A DNA stretch of 46,111 nucleotides from CAYGUK01 sp964352985 (GTDB lineage: Bacteria; Pseudomonadota; Gammaproteobacteria; JAHCLG01). The notes beneath the pieces are model-generated. The model had not been told where the DNA came from. It saw only the letters and a list, made by a program, of their open reading frames with translations, and did not search any database. Made by a program: the position numbers and the translations under genes. How positions within the stretch are numbered: position 1 is the stretch's first letter; each line of letters begins with the position of its first letter. Of this stretch, positions 22,882 to 31,614 are shown in pieces. The stretch spans positions 1 through 46,111 of the forward strand of contig CAYGUK010000022.1 of NCBI GenBank assembly GCA_964352985.1. The letters are read 5' to 3'.

Positions 22882-24241
22882 CGCTTTTATTTCTGCATTA
22901 GAAAAAGTGGTTGGAAAAGATCAACTCTTCACCGAAAAAGCGCAATGTTGGAATTATGGTTATGATTATTCAAAACATCATCATTGCCCCGATTTCGTTT
23001 TATTTGCTGAGAGTCATGAAGAAGTATTACAAGCCGTGTTACTTTGCAATGAATATAAAATTCCTGTGACGGCGCATGGGCGAGGTACGGGAATTGTAGG
23101 TGGGGCAGTGCCTTTACAGGGTGGATTAGTTATTTCATTTGAACGCATGGCCAATATCATAGAAATTGATCCCGGCAATCGAATTGCTATCGTCGAACCT
23201 GGTCTTATCAATCATCAATTACAATTAGCGCTAAAAGAACAAGGTTTTTTTTGGGCACCCGATCCTTCTAGTAATCAAATTTGTTCGATTGGTGGTAATA
23301 TTGCAAATAATTCAGCAGGACCACGCGCAGTAAAATATGGCGCCACCCGAGATAACGTAGTTAAATTACAATGTGTCACCGGTAGAGGTGAAACCTTATT
23401 AACTGGTTTTCAAACGTCAAAATATTCAGTCGGCTATGATTTAACTCGTTTAATTATAGGCTCAGAAGGAACCTTAGCACTTGTCACCAAAGCGTGGCTA
23501 AAAATATTACCGCTCGCAAAAGCGAAAGCAACTTTAAGTGTTTTTTATTCTTCCATAGAAGGTGCAACACACGCTGTCGAAAAAATTATGGCAAGTGCAA
23601 TTACGCCTTGCGCTTTAGAATTTATCGATAAAACTTGTCTTAATTTAATTCGTACAAAAATCAATTTACCTGAAAATGCTAACGCCATGTTAATGGTAGA
23701 AGTAGACGGCATAGCTTCCGCCATGTCTGAAACCTTAGAACAATTAAAGCTGGTTTTAACCAATAAAGAATTAATTCAAATTAAACAAGCAGAAAGCGCT
23801 GAAGAAAGACAACAACTTTGGTTAACACGAAAAACGTTATCCCCCACGCTCAGAGAAATTGCACCCAAAAAAATCAATGAAGATGTCGTCGTACCTGTGG
23901 CAAATATCGCGTCACTTATCAATTATATTGAACAATTAGCATCTAAACATAATATTATTATTGCAAACTTTGGTCATGCGGGAAATGGTAATATTCATGT
24001 CAATTTATTAATAGATCCTAATAATAAAAATCAAAGTGACACGGCTTATCAAGTATTAGAACAAATTTTCAATCAAGTAATTTCACTCAATGGCACCATA
24101 TCTGGTGAACATGGAATTGGCATTGATAAACAATCATTTATTGCTAGAACAATGAGCCCATATCAAATTGAATTAATGAAAAATATTAAAAAACAGTTTG
24201 ATCCTAATGGTATATTAAATCCTAACAAAATTTTTCCCTGA
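22874..24241 (+). CDS. FAD-linked oxidase, GlcD/D-lactate dehydrogenase type
   Basis: 455 residues, two-domain FAD_binding_4 plus FAD-oxidase_C protein. PCMH FAD-binding region: PVTAHGRGTGIVGGAVPLQGGLVISFERM (about 58-86), PDPSSNQICSIGGNIANNSAGPRAVKYGATRDNV and LIIGSEGTLALVTKAWLKILP. C-terminal: NFGHAGNGNIHVNLLID and GTISGEHGIGIDK, FDPNGILNPNKIF. Oxidises a 2-hydroxy acid such as glycolate or D-lactate; substrate is not decidable here, and no iron-sulfur or GlcE/GlcF partner is nearby. Overlaps the BON gene by 8 nt, so it is in the same operon. Confidence 0.93.
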   Translation: MNNAFISALEKVVGKDQLFTEKAQCWNYGYDYSKHHHCPDFVLFAESHEEVLQAVLLCNEYKIPVTAHGRGTGIVGGAVPLQGGLVISFERMANIIEIDPGNRIAIVEPGLINHQLQLALKEQGFFWAPDPSSNQICSIGGNIANNSAGPRAVKYGATRDNVVKLQCVTGRGETLLTGFQTSKYSVGYDLTRLIIGSEGTLALVTKAWLKILPLAKAKATLSVFYSSIEGATHAVEKIMASAITPCALEFIDKTCLNLIRTKINLPENANAMLMVEVDGIASAMSETLEQLKLVLTNKELIQIKQAESAEERQQLWLTRKTLSPTLREIAPKKINEDVVVPVANIASLINYIEQLASKHNIIIANFGHAGNGNIHVNLLIDPNNKNQSDTAYQVLEQIFNQVISLNGTISGEHGIGIDKQSFIARTMSPYQIELMKNIKKQFDPNGILNPNKIFP

Positions 24242-24452
24242 CATTTCTGCCGGTTTACTTCACCTTTTGAATTTAATTTTGGAAATCAATTTGAACGCTT
24301 GTCTTCAAATCGATTTTTATATTTAATAACTAAAGCTTATATTAATTTAGAAATCTTCTTTAGATAACCATACTAAATTTTAAAAAAAATATCGCCTATT
24401 ATCCAATAATTCTCTATGCTAGGATAAACTCATTTTAAATTTAGGAAATATA

Positions 24453-25103
24453 ATGAAAACAATTTTTCAAATTTTCTTGTGTATGATTTTATTTTTCGGT
24501 GCGAGTGTTAGTTTTGCGCAGTTACCCGGTAATTACAATCAATCTTGCTATCAATGCCAATTTTATGCGGGTACCTTAAGCTGTTTGTGTAATACGAGAA
24601 ATCAAGTACCTCAACGCACAGTATTAAATAATGCGCCAAACTGTGGATTTATTGAAAATTTAAACGGTAATCTTACTTGCAGACAATGGAATAACTATGG
24701 TCATCAACTTCCGCCTGGCAACTACACAGAGACTTGCTCGCGTTGCCAAACTTTTAATGATAATTTATCTTGTGCTTGTCAAACCACTACCGGTAACATG
24801 GTTGCTTCCAACCTTGCACCCATTCACAATTGTCGCTATATAAAAAATTTAAATGGAAATCTAACCTGTGTTTCATATCGAAATAGCTGGCATCAACATT
24901 CTCGGATGCATTTCCATCCTCAACATAAAGATTTCTATCCGCAAGGCTCTTATCAAGAAACTTGCCGACGTTGCGATTATCGCCATGGCTTATTAAAATG
25001 TCGCTGTCAAACAAGTAATGGTAATTGGATTGCAAGTCAACTCTTTACACGTTATTGCCACACTGTTGGTAATATAAATGGTGTTTTAACTTGTCTTGGA
25101 TAA
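24453..25103 (+). CDS. Secreted three-repeat CVNH (cyanovirin-N homology) lectin-like protein
   Basis: 216 residues with a Sec signal peptide (MKTIFQIFLCMILFFGASVSFAQ). The mature protein is three tandem repeats of ~55-60 residues, each with the CVNH pattern G-[NS]-Y-x-[EQ]-[ST]-C-x-x-C-x(8-9)-C-x-C-x-T...NLNGNLTC: about 25-75, 88-140 and 163-215. Four to five cysteines per repeat should form disulfides, so it acts outside the cytoplasm. Classical cyanovirin-N has two repeats that swap strands to make one ~100-residue domain; three is unusual. Family members bind mannose-rich glycans. Start: AGGA 7 nt before the ATG. Monocistronic, terminator at 25114-25161. Confidence 0.88.
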   Translation: MKTIFQIFLCMILFFGASVSFAQLPGNYNQSCYQCQFYAGTLSCLCNTRNQVPQRTVLNNAPNCGFIENLNGNLTCRQWNNYGHQLPPGNYTETCSRCQTFNDNLSCACQTTTGNMVASNLAPIHNCRYIKNLNGNLTCVSYRNSWHQHSRMHFHPQHKDFYPQGSYQETCRRCDYRHGLLKCRCQTSNGNWIASQLFTRYCHTVGNINGVLTCLG

Positions 25104-25113
25104 TGTAAGTTTC

Positions 25114-25162
25114 GAGTAAAGAGATTTATCCTACTTCAGAATATTTCTCTTTACTCATTTTT
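25114..25162 (+). terminator. Intrinsic terminator after the CVNH gene
   Basis: 11-bp perfect stem GAGTAAAGAGA (25114-25124) / TCTCTTTACTC (25146-25156), a 21-nt loop, then ATTTTTAT. Placed 11 bp after the stop of the CVNH gene and before the convergent metallopeptidase gene. Confidence 0.75.
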
Positions 25163-25214
25163 ATCAACTAAATATAAATAAAATATTTACAACACATACC
25201 AAGGTGATGAAAAA

Positions 25215-26765
25215 TCAATCCACACTAGACGTTGTCTTTAAATAAGGCTGCATTAATTTTCGCCATGAATTAAATTGTGTTCGGTAGTATGCTGCGCATG
25301 TGGTTTGTTTATTGTTAATAAAAATATTAAAGTCTGTTTGATTTAAACTTAAATCCTCAGGTGATATTTTAATATTTTCTATATAGGCATGCCCCAACAT
25401 TAAACAGGCTAAATTTAAAAATCGCTGCCTATAGGTTGAATGAAAATTATAGAAAGGATTAACTTTATCAGTATTCATTTGGATTGAATTCATTTTGAAA
25501 TAATTTAATGTATCCTTTAAAAGTCTTTCGCCATCCTGACTAAAACTATAAGCAATCACAGCAGCAAAATCATCTGTCGCAATTTCGAAATCCCCAACTA
25601 CGGCTATACGATAAATGTTAATTAGTACGTTCGCCAAATTGCGATAAAAAACAAATCGAGTAACTGATGCAACACGTTGTTGTAAGCCACTTTCACTTAT
25701 AGTTGGATATTGTTTTTTTATATCTTGCGCTATGTTTTCCATCATTTGATAACTTAATTCTATTGATTTATTTTCATCATCATATCTGGCTTCACCTTTA
25801 TTTTTAAACACCACATCCACCTTATAAGGTAATTCCAAATAGTGATTAATAACCTTGACGATTCTTTCAAAACTACCCTCTTTAACAATAAAATCATGCC
25901 AAACTTTAAATTGTTTATTTTCTGCTGGTTTTAAAATTAAGGTAAATTCTAAAACACGAGATTGTCCCTGTTGGATTTGATTAGGCATTTTTTTAATATG
26001 CGATCTTAATAATTTCATCCAAGATTCAATTTGCGACTTATAATATAATTGGCAGCGATTGCCTTGTTCATGAATAAATTCTTGAAATGCTTTTTGGCTT
26101 AAGCCAAATCGCTTTGGGTCGATGTGCGCTGGCTGGTGTTTATATTTGCCAACAACTAAACATAAGACATTATAAAAACGACGTTCTTGGATAGGATGTT
26201 CATCCCAATAAGCTAACTTGCTATTACCAAATCCTGATTTGAAATAATCAAATGTATTAGTAATAACTTCATAACCATCTTTAGTAAACTCCAATGCTAT
26301 TACAACAGAAAGATTATCTGCGGCAATTTCTTCATTTCCAATTACGGGTAAGTGATAAAGATGAATTAAAACATGGGCGATTTCATGATATAAAATAAAA
26401 CGTACCACATCGATGACATAATTTGCGATATCTTTACGAGACGCTTCAGGGTGATGGTGAATATAGGGTATCGCAATTTTAATTAAAAAATTATATCCAA
26501 TGGAGATTGTTGAAGAATTTCTGCTATAAGCGGGTGAAGAATCATTATCAAATTTAATATATAAATTTCTCGGTAATGAAAGGGTGTGATTTAATATTGT
26601 GACGATACGTTTTAAACTTTGATCTTGTGCAATCACATTATGCCAATATTCAAAATTTGGATTATGGGTTTGATTAACTTGCAAAATAAATTCACCTGTT
26701 TCAGGCTTTTCCGCAAAGCAAAAAGTCGTGAGAAAAAAAATTAAAAATAGGCTAATCCATTTAAT
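25215..26765 (-). CDS. Secreted duplicated DUF4344-type metallopeptidase, one half inactive
   Basis: About 516 residues when read from the likely start at 26765 (or 26768); the frame is open from TTG 26804. Signal peptide KWISLFLIFFLTTFCFA. Two homologous halves follow. The first has LYHEIAHVLIHLYHLPVIGNEEIAADN, a zinc HExxH plus a downstream Glu, as in DUF4344 putative metallopeptidases. The second has FYRNLANVLINIYRIAVVGDFEIATDD, where all three zinc/catalytic positions are changed (H-to-R, E-to-N, H-to-N). Both end with RRF/QRF...CLxxG...CxxYYxxQxxSWxKL. No ATG is available in frame; a perfect GGGAGGT ribosome-binding site lies 5-8 nt before two ATT codons, so an AUU start is the best guess. 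Substrate unknown; exported. Confidence 0.82.
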   Translation of the reverse strand: MKWISLFLIFFLTTFCFAEKPETGEFILQVNQTHNPNFEYWHNVIAQDQSLKRIVTILNHTLSLPRNLYIKFDNDSSPAYSRNSSTISIGYNFLIKIAIPYIHHHPEASRKDIANYVIDVVRFILYHEIAHVLIHLYHLPVIGNEEIAADNLSVVIALEFTKDGYEVITNTFDYFKSGFGNSKLAYWDEHPIQERRFYNVLCLVVGKYKHQPAHIDPKRFGLSQKAFQEFIHEQGNRCQLYYKSQIESWMKLLRSHIKKMPNQIQQGQSRVLEFTLILKPAENKQFKVWHDFIVKEGSFERIVKVINHYLELPYKVDVVFKNKGEARYDDENKSIELSYQMMENIAQDIKKQYPTISESGLQQRVASVTRFVFYRNLANVLINIYRIAVVGDFEIATDDFAAVIAYSFSQDGERLLKDTLNYFKMNSIQMNTDKVNPFYNFHSTYRQRFLNLACLMLGHAYIENIKISPEDLSLNQTDFNIFINNKQTTCAAYYRTQFNSWRKLMQPYLKTTSSVD

Positions 26766-26779
26766 AATAATCACCTCCC
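26763..26779 (-). promoter_or_regulatory. Strong Shine-Dalgarno sequence in front of a probable AUU start codon
   Basis: Minus strand GGGAGGTGATT (26779-26769) matches the 16S anti-SD almost completely. The only codons at a normal distance are ATT (26768-26766, 5 nt) and ATT (26765-26763, 8 nt), immediately followed by the signal-peptide codons K-W-I-S-L. GTG at 26774-26772 is inside the SD itself and TTG 26804 has only a weak site. Confidence 0.5.
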
Positions 26780-26887
26780 TTTTATTCAACGCTAGTATAA
26801 ACAATAATTTATATGTCCGCTATGAGATTCATTATTGACATTGGAGTTTGATTGTTTATGCTTACACGTTAGTTCAACGTGGGATAC

Positions 26888-27541
26888 ATGAAATTGCAGA
26901 CGCTCAAGATTAAAAACTTACACTTACAAAATTACGAAACCGTTTGGCAACAAATGCGCGATTTTACGATTAATCGACAAACTGAAACTACCGATGAATT
27001 ATGGCTAGTTGAACACCCACCTGTTTTTACTCAAGGTTTAGCCGGCAAACCTGAGCATATTATCAACCCACACAACATTCCCATCGTGCAAACTGATCGT
27101 GGCGGTCAAGTTACTTACCATGGTCCAGGACAATTAGTCGCGTATCCTTTAATTGATATTCGCCGCAAAAATATAGGCGTAAGAGAATTAGTCAATAAAC
27201 TTGAAGAAGTCCTCGTTAACGTTTTAGCAACCTATCAAATTAACGCCAAAGGTAATTCTGATGCGCGGGGTGTTTATGTGGGTAATGAAAAAATCGCCTC
27301 GATCGGTCTTAGAATTAAAAAAGGCAGTTCTTATCATGGTATCGCTTTAAATGTGAATAACGATTTAACACCATTTAGTTTTATCAATCCTTGTGGATAC
27401 AAAAATTTAATTATGACCAGCACACAAAAATTAGGTGTGAATTGTGATTTAACTACGATTTCACAAGTGTTTACTAAAATGTTAGGTAAAGTGTTTCAAT
27501 ATCAACTTGTTGCTATCGATGAAGCGATAGAATCAGTCTAA
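26888..27541 (+). CDS. lipB: Octanoyltransferase LipB
   Basis: 217 residues from ATG 26888; a GTG at 26879 is in frame but the ATG gives numbering identical to E. coli for the catalytic pair, Cys169 (in NPCGYKNLIMTS) and Lys135 (in EKIASIGLRIKKG). Other motifs: DRGGQVTYHGPGQLVAYPLID and SYHGIALNVNNDL. It transfers octanoyl from ACP to lipoyl domains; LipA at 31.6-32.6 kb then inserts sulfur. In many gammaproteobacteria lipB and lipA are adjacent; here the transhydrogenase operon and two unknown genes separate them. Confidence 0.97.
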   Translation: MKLQTLKIKNLHLQNYETVWQQMRDFTINRQTETTDELWLVEHPPVFTQGLAGKPEHIINPHNIPIVQTDRGGQVTYHGPGQLVAYPLIDIRRKNIGVRELVNKLEEVLVNVLATYQINAKGNSDARGVYVGNEKIASIGLRIKKGSSYHGIALNVNNDLTPFSFINPCGYKNLIMTSTQKLGVNCDLTTISQVFTKMLGKVFQYQLVAIDEAIESV

Positions 27542-27662
27542 AATTAACACCTCTGACTCATAGCCAAAATCTATTAAAACAATCAAATCAATCAATTTCA
27601 TTATTCAGTTTTTATTGCATAACATAATCATAAAAATGATAACTAAAAAAGAGAGTAATAAA

Positions 27663-28073
27663 ATGTTGGCTTGGTTTAGAAATAGAAAAACGTTGACAAT
27701 AGACGCGATGCTAAAAAAAATGGATGAAATAATTAGTGATATTAAAAGGTTTGACTATGATACACCAATACAATTGGTTCAACCTGATACCCAAACCTTT
27801 TATAAATATTTAAAAACACTCACCACGATACCTGTAAAAAACCGATTATCAGTGGTTCAATTACAAAAAATTCATGACATTTTAAAAAATGAAGAAATAA
27901 AAAATGGCTTTCGATATGTGGAAAATGGGGAAACGGCAATAGATGCATTAGCAGAAAATCCAAAATGTGATGGCCCCTTCCGTGAAGCATTAGAAAATCT
28001 TTTAAAAAGCGCGTCAGTAACAGAGCAATCACATTTAGACTTTACTGATAGTGTTCAATTGGGTAGTAGATAA
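27663..28073 (+). CDS. Small soluble protein of unknown function
   Basis: 136 residues from ATG 27663, chosen because GAGAG lies 7 nt upstream; an in-frame TTG at 27615 has no such site. No recognised domain, no signal peptide, no membrane segment. Mostly helical, with the N-terminal stretch MLAWFRNRKTLTIDAMLKKM and a C-terminal DFTDSVQLGSR. Mildly basic. It lies alone between lipB and the pnt operon. Possible effector or orphan; nothing more can be said. Confidence 0.6.
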   Translation: MLAWFRNRKTLTIDAMLKKMDEIISDIKRFDYDTPIQLVQPDTQTFYKYLKTLTTIPVKNRLSVVQLQKIHDILKNEEIKNGFRYVENGETAIDALAENPKCDGPFREALENLLKSASVTEQSHLDFTDSVQLGSR

Positions 28074-28161
28074 CCGTAATAAAACCCTTATAAGATGAGC
28101 TTACTAGCCTAAGCTACTGATTAAGAATATAATGATTCATTTAATGTAGTGGGAAGAAACA

Positions 28162-29280
28162 ATGACGATACAAATAGCCGTGCCAACAGAATGCATGGAA
28201 GGTGAAAATCGTGTGGCACTCGTTCCTCCGATCAGTAAAAAATTAATCGACTTAAGCGTGACTATCTATTTGCAATCTGGTGCGGGTAAAAAAGCCCACT
28301 ATCCCGATCATCTCTATGAGAATGTCACGATTACAAAAGAAACTAAAAATTGTGTTGAAAACGCAGATATTATTTTTAAAGTGCAAGCGCCAACTATCGA
28401 AGAAATTAATCACTATAAAAAAAATGCTATCGTCATTGGGTTTATGTCACCCTTCCAAAATCAAGCATTAATTTCCGCGATGGCAGAAAAACACCTTACT
28501 AGTTTTGCTGTTGAATTAATTCCACGGATCACAAGAGCGCAAGCGATGGATGCGCTTTCATCGCAAGCATCATTAGCAGGTTATAAATCTGTGTTAATTG
28601 CTGCAAATCATTTTTCTCGATTTTTTCCAATGTTGACCACAGCAGCAGGAACCATTAAACCTGCCAAAGTGTTAATCATTGGAGCCGGAGTTGCGGGCTT
28701 ACAAGCTATTGCTACCGCCAAACGCTTAGGTGCAATTGTTGAAGCTTACGATATTCGTCCCGAAGCGCGCGAACAAGTCGAATCACTTGGTGCTAAAATG
28801 GTGAATTTAAATATTGATGCGCGTGGTGAAGGCGGATATGCGCGAGAACTCACCGATGAAGAAAAAGCACAACAAACACAAGTGTTAGCAGATCATATTG
28901 CGAAAAATGAAATCGTCATTTCAACTGCTGCCATTCCTGGCCGCCCTGCGCCTAAAATTATTACACAACAAATGGTAGAAGCTATGTCACCGGGTAGTGT
29001 GATTGTCGATATCGCGGCTGAAACAGGTGGTAATTGTGAATTAACAGAAAAAGGTAAAACGATTTCTCATCAAGATGTCACGATTGTTGGCCCCTGTCAT
29101 TTATCAAGTCAAATGTCTCGCGATGCCAGCGACATGTATGCGAGAAATTTATTTAATTTCGCTCAATTACTCATTGTTGAAAAACAATTAAAACCGAATT
29201 GGGATGATGAAATTCTAAAATCATCGATGTTAACTCATACGGGTGAAATAACATTTGGTCCAATGTTAAACGCAAAATAA
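28162..29280 (+). CDS. pntAA: NAD(P) transhydrogenase subunit alpha part 1
   Basis: 372 residues: the NAD(H)-binding domain I of proton-translocating transhydrogenase, encoded separately as in Rhodospirillum, Coxiella and Legionella-type genomes. Starts IQIAVPTECMEGENRVALVP, then RITRAQAMDALSSQASLAGYKS, the Rossmann motif IIGAGVAGLQAIATAKRLGA (about 172-191), and PAPKIITQQMVEAMSPGSVIVDIA. GGGAAG lies 5 nt before the ATG. With PntAB and PntB it couples the proton gradient to NADPH formation at the inner membrane. Followed by pntAB after 12 nt. Confidence 0.97.
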   Translation: MTIQIAVPTECMEGENRVALVPPISKKLIDLSVTIYLQSGAGKKAHYPDHLYENVTITKETKNCVENADIIFKVQAPTIEEINHYKKNAIVIGFMSPFQNQALISAMAEKHLTSFAVELIPRITRAQAMDALSSQASLAGYKSVLIAANHFSRFFPMLTTAAGTIKPAKVLIIGAGVAGLQAIATAKRLGAIVEAYDIRPEAREQVESLGAKMVNLNIDARGEGGYARELTDEEKAQQTQVLADHIAKNEIVISTAAIPGRPAPKIITQQMVEAMSPGSVIVDIAAETGGNCELTEKGKTISHQDVTIVGPCHLSSQMSRDASDMYARNLFNFAQLLIVEKQLKPNWDDEILKSSMLTHTGEITFGPMLNAK

Positions 29281-29292
29281 GGAGTGCTTTAC

Positions 29293-29577
29293 ATGATTTC
29301 AGGTATCAACGCATTATATATTTTTATGCTTGCGGCATTTGTTGGTTACGAAGTAATTGCTCGTGTGCCGGTTATCTTACACACCCCATTAATGTCAGGT
29401 TCTAATTTTATTCATGGTATTGTCATGGTGGGCGCGATGGTCGCTCTTGGACAAGCACAAACGCCAGGCCAAGAAATCATCGGTTTTATCGCCGTATTTA
29501 TTGCAACGCTTAATGCAGTTGGTGGTTATGTTGTGACTGAGAGAATGTTAGAAATGTTTAAAAGCAGCAAGGATTAA
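29293..29577 (+). CDS. pntAB: NAD(P) transhydrogenase subunit alpha part 2 (membrane)
   Basis: 94 residues from ATG 29293, which has TAAGGAG 8 nt upstream; a GTG at 29284 overlaps that site and is unlikely. Three or four membrane helices: LYIFMLAAFVGYEVIA, SGSNFIHGIVMVGAMVALGQA and IIGFIAVFIATLNAVGGYVVTERML. It supplies part of the proton channel (domain II). The last residues MFKSSKD are cytosolic. pntB begins 5 nt later. Confidence 0.96.
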   Translation: MISGINALYIFMLAAFVGYEVIARVPVILHTPLMSGSNFIHGIVMVGAMVALGQAQTPGQEIIGFIAVFIATLNAVGGYVVTERMLEMFKSSKD

Positions 29578-29582
29578 TAAGC

Positions 29583-30956
29583 ATGCATAGTTTTATTTCA
29601 CTGATTTATTTTGTTGTCGCCGTATTATTTATTCTTGGCTTAAAAAAGATGAGTCATCCAAAGACTGCTCGTCGCGGTATTATTTTCGCTGGTATAGGCA
29701 TGGCAATCGCTGTGTTGATCACTTTTTTAGAACCCAATATTTCAGGATCAACTAATTATTTATTAATGTTGATCGCTATTGTCTTAGGCGGTGGCATCGC
29801 CTGGATTTCAGGTAAAAAAGTTGCGATGACGGACATGCCACAAATGATTGCTATTTATAATGGCATGGGTGGTGGCGCTGCGGCAGCTATTGCATGTGCG
29901 GAATTACTTCGCAGCCAACATTTTTCTGCGGTAGTTATTATTCTGGCTTTATTAGGCGCATTTATTGGTACGGTTTCCTTTAGTGGTTCTATGATTGCAT
30001 TTGCCAAATTACAAGGCTGGATGAAAAAAATTATTAGCTTCAATAATCATCATTGGATAAACATTGGATTAAGTGGTGCGTGTGGTTTAATTGGTATTAT
30101 TTTAATTTTTGTTCCCACCTCTCATTTTTTACTTGGATTATTTATTATTCTTTTACTGGTACTCGGCGTTTTAATTACCACCCCCATCGGTGGTGCAAAC
30201 ATGCCTGTGGTTATTTCATTGTTTAATGCAATGACAGGCCTTGCAGTTGCTTTTGAAGGTTTTGTTTTAAATAATGCCGCGATGATTATCGCGGGTACCG
30301 TCGTAGGTGCTTCTGGTTCATTACTAACGCAATTAATGGCGAAAGCAATGAATCAACGATTAATTAATATTTTATTTAAAGCGCATGTTAGTGATCATGG
30401 TGATACCCCTGATGATATCGAAGGAAGTTTAAAACCGATTGAAGCAAGTGATGCTGCTGTTATGTTAGGTTATGCCAAAAACGTAATCATTATTCCAGGT
30501 TATGGTTTAGCCGTTGCACAAGCTCAACATAAAATTTGGGAATTAACTGAATTACTTGAAGAACGTAGTGTTAATGTTAAATTTGCTATTCATCCAGTTG
30601 CCGGGAGAATGCCTGGCCACATGAATGTTTTGTTGGCTGAAGCCGGCGTGCCTTACGATAAAATTTATGATATGGAAGATGTTAATCAAGATTTTGCCAA
30701 TGCTGATGTCGCCGTTATCATCGGTGCAAATGATGTAGTGAATCCCATTGCAAGAACCGATCCCAATAGTCCAATTTACGGCATGCCCATATTAAACGCG
30801 GATAAAGCGAAAAATGTTATTGTTATTAAGCGAGGACAAGGCAAAGGCTTTTCCGGGGTTGAAAATAATTTATTTTACATGGATCATACTCGCATGCTTT
30901 ATGGTGATGGCCAAAAAGTCGCAAGCGAATTAATACAATTTATTAAAGAAGTTTAA
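29583..30956 (+). CDS. pntB: NAD(P) transhydrogenase subunit beta
   Basis: 457 residues: eight or nine membrane helices (domain II) followed by the NADP(H)-binding domain III from about residue 285. Domain III signatures: IIPGYGLAVAQAQHKIWEL, FAIHPVAGRMPGHMNVLLAEAGVPYDKI, DVAVIIGANDVVNP, GMPILNADKAKNVIVIKRGQGKGFSGVENNLF and a C-terminal YGDGQKVASELI. Completes the transhydrogenase with PntAA and PntAB. AAGGA lies upstream of the ATG. Confidence 0.97.
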   Translation: MHSFISLIYFVVAVLFILGLKKMSHPKTARRGIIFAGIGMAIAVLITFLEPNISGSTNYLLMLIAIVLGGGIAWISGKKVAMTDMPQMIAIYNGMGGGAAAAIACAELLRSQHFSAVVIILALLGAFIGTVSFSGSMIAFAKLQGWMKKIISFNNHHWINIGLSGACGLIGIILIFVPTSHFLLGLFIILLLVLGVLITTPIGGANMPVVISLFNAMTGLAVAFEGFVLNNAAMIIAGTVVGASGSLLTQLMAKAMNQRLINILFKAHVSDHGDTPDDIEGSLKPIEASDAAVMLGYAKNVIIIPGYGLAVAQAQHKIWELTELLEERSVNVKFAIHPVAGRMPGHMNVLLAEAGVPYDKIYDMEDVNQDFANADVAVIIGANDVVNPIARTDPNSPIYGMPILNADKAKNVIVIKRGQGKGFSGVENNLFYMDHTRMLYGDGQKVASELIQFIKEV

Positions 30957-30989
30957 TCGTCAATTAAATATAAAAAAGGACTAAACATT

Positions 30990-31517
30990 ATGACTCAAGC
31001 AATGACTAGCTATTTAATTTTTAAATTACCTTCAGAGAGTTTTACACCAGAAGATATTTTATCTGGTCATTGCAATGGTATATTACGTCAAAGTGGTGAA
31101 AATATCGTTGGATTAGCAATGATGCGTATTTTTTCGAGCCTAGAAGATGCAAAAAGCGGTATTGAAAATTACTATGCTAATTCCGATGATTGTTATATCT
31201 TGGCTTTTCATTTAGATAAATCTGATCTTCGCACAAAACTCGCCGACAATCCCAATAACCTCCATCTCGAATTAACCACGTTATATCATCATGATGGAAC
31301 AGAATTTACATTACAGGCTTTAGAAATGGATGAAGTATCTGATGAAACTAGTCCACTGCTAATTGCAGATTTTCTGGAATACATGCCGTTAGGTAGTTTA
31401 AATGAAGTTCAAGTAAATGCGCTTTTTTTACAAATTACATTACTCAGAAGCATTCAAGAAAATACTGAGGCAGAAGCAAGATCTACAATAAGATTCACAG
31501 CAGCAGCTGCAGCATAG
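30990..31517 (+). CDS. Unknown 175-residue protein with pentaalanine C-terminus
   Basis: No recognised domain, no signal peptide or membrane helix. Acidic protein; start at ATG 30990 with AAGGA upstream. The end reads RSIQENTEAEARSTIRFT followed by five alanines and TAG. The tail pattern (basic-aromatic-small-alanines) repeats that of the 792-residue protein (KFG-Ala7), and the DNA of the two tails shares the 16-mer CAGCAGCAGCTGCAGC. Placed 33 nt after pntB and possibly cotranscribed, but functionally unrelated. Effector candidate or protein with an encoded C-terminal tag. Confidence 0.7.
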   Translation: MTQAMTSYLIFKLPSESFTPEDILSGHCNGILRQSGENIVGLAMMRIFSSLEDAKSGIENYYANSDDCYILAFHLDKSDLRTKLADNPNNLHLELTTLYHHDGTEFTLQALEMDEVSDETSPLLIADFLEYMPLGSLNEVQVNALFLQITLLRSIQENTEAEARSTIRFTAAAAA

Positions 31518-31577
31518 AGCATTTCGTGCTTACATATTCTTATTTCTATTACGCTACTCTTCATGCAGCAATTCTCG

Positions 31578-31583
31578 TATAAT
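31578..31583 (+). promoter_or_regulatory. Probable -10 element of lipA
   Basis: TATAAT, 32 bp before the lipA ATG; the -35 region upstream is weak. ACGAGAAAG further on supplies a modest ribosome-binding site. Confidence 0.45.
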
Positions 31584-31614
31584 ACGCGCAATTAAAATTT
31601 GACGAGAAAGAATT

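Noticed and set aside
24787..25035. 82-codon minus-strand frame inside the CVNH gene
   Set aside because: Fully covered by three clear CVNH repeats on the other strand; it has no start signals.
25215..26765. Two separate metallopeptidase genes joined by an error
   Set aside because: The frame is continuous and only the first half has a signal peptide; an internal duplication is simpler.
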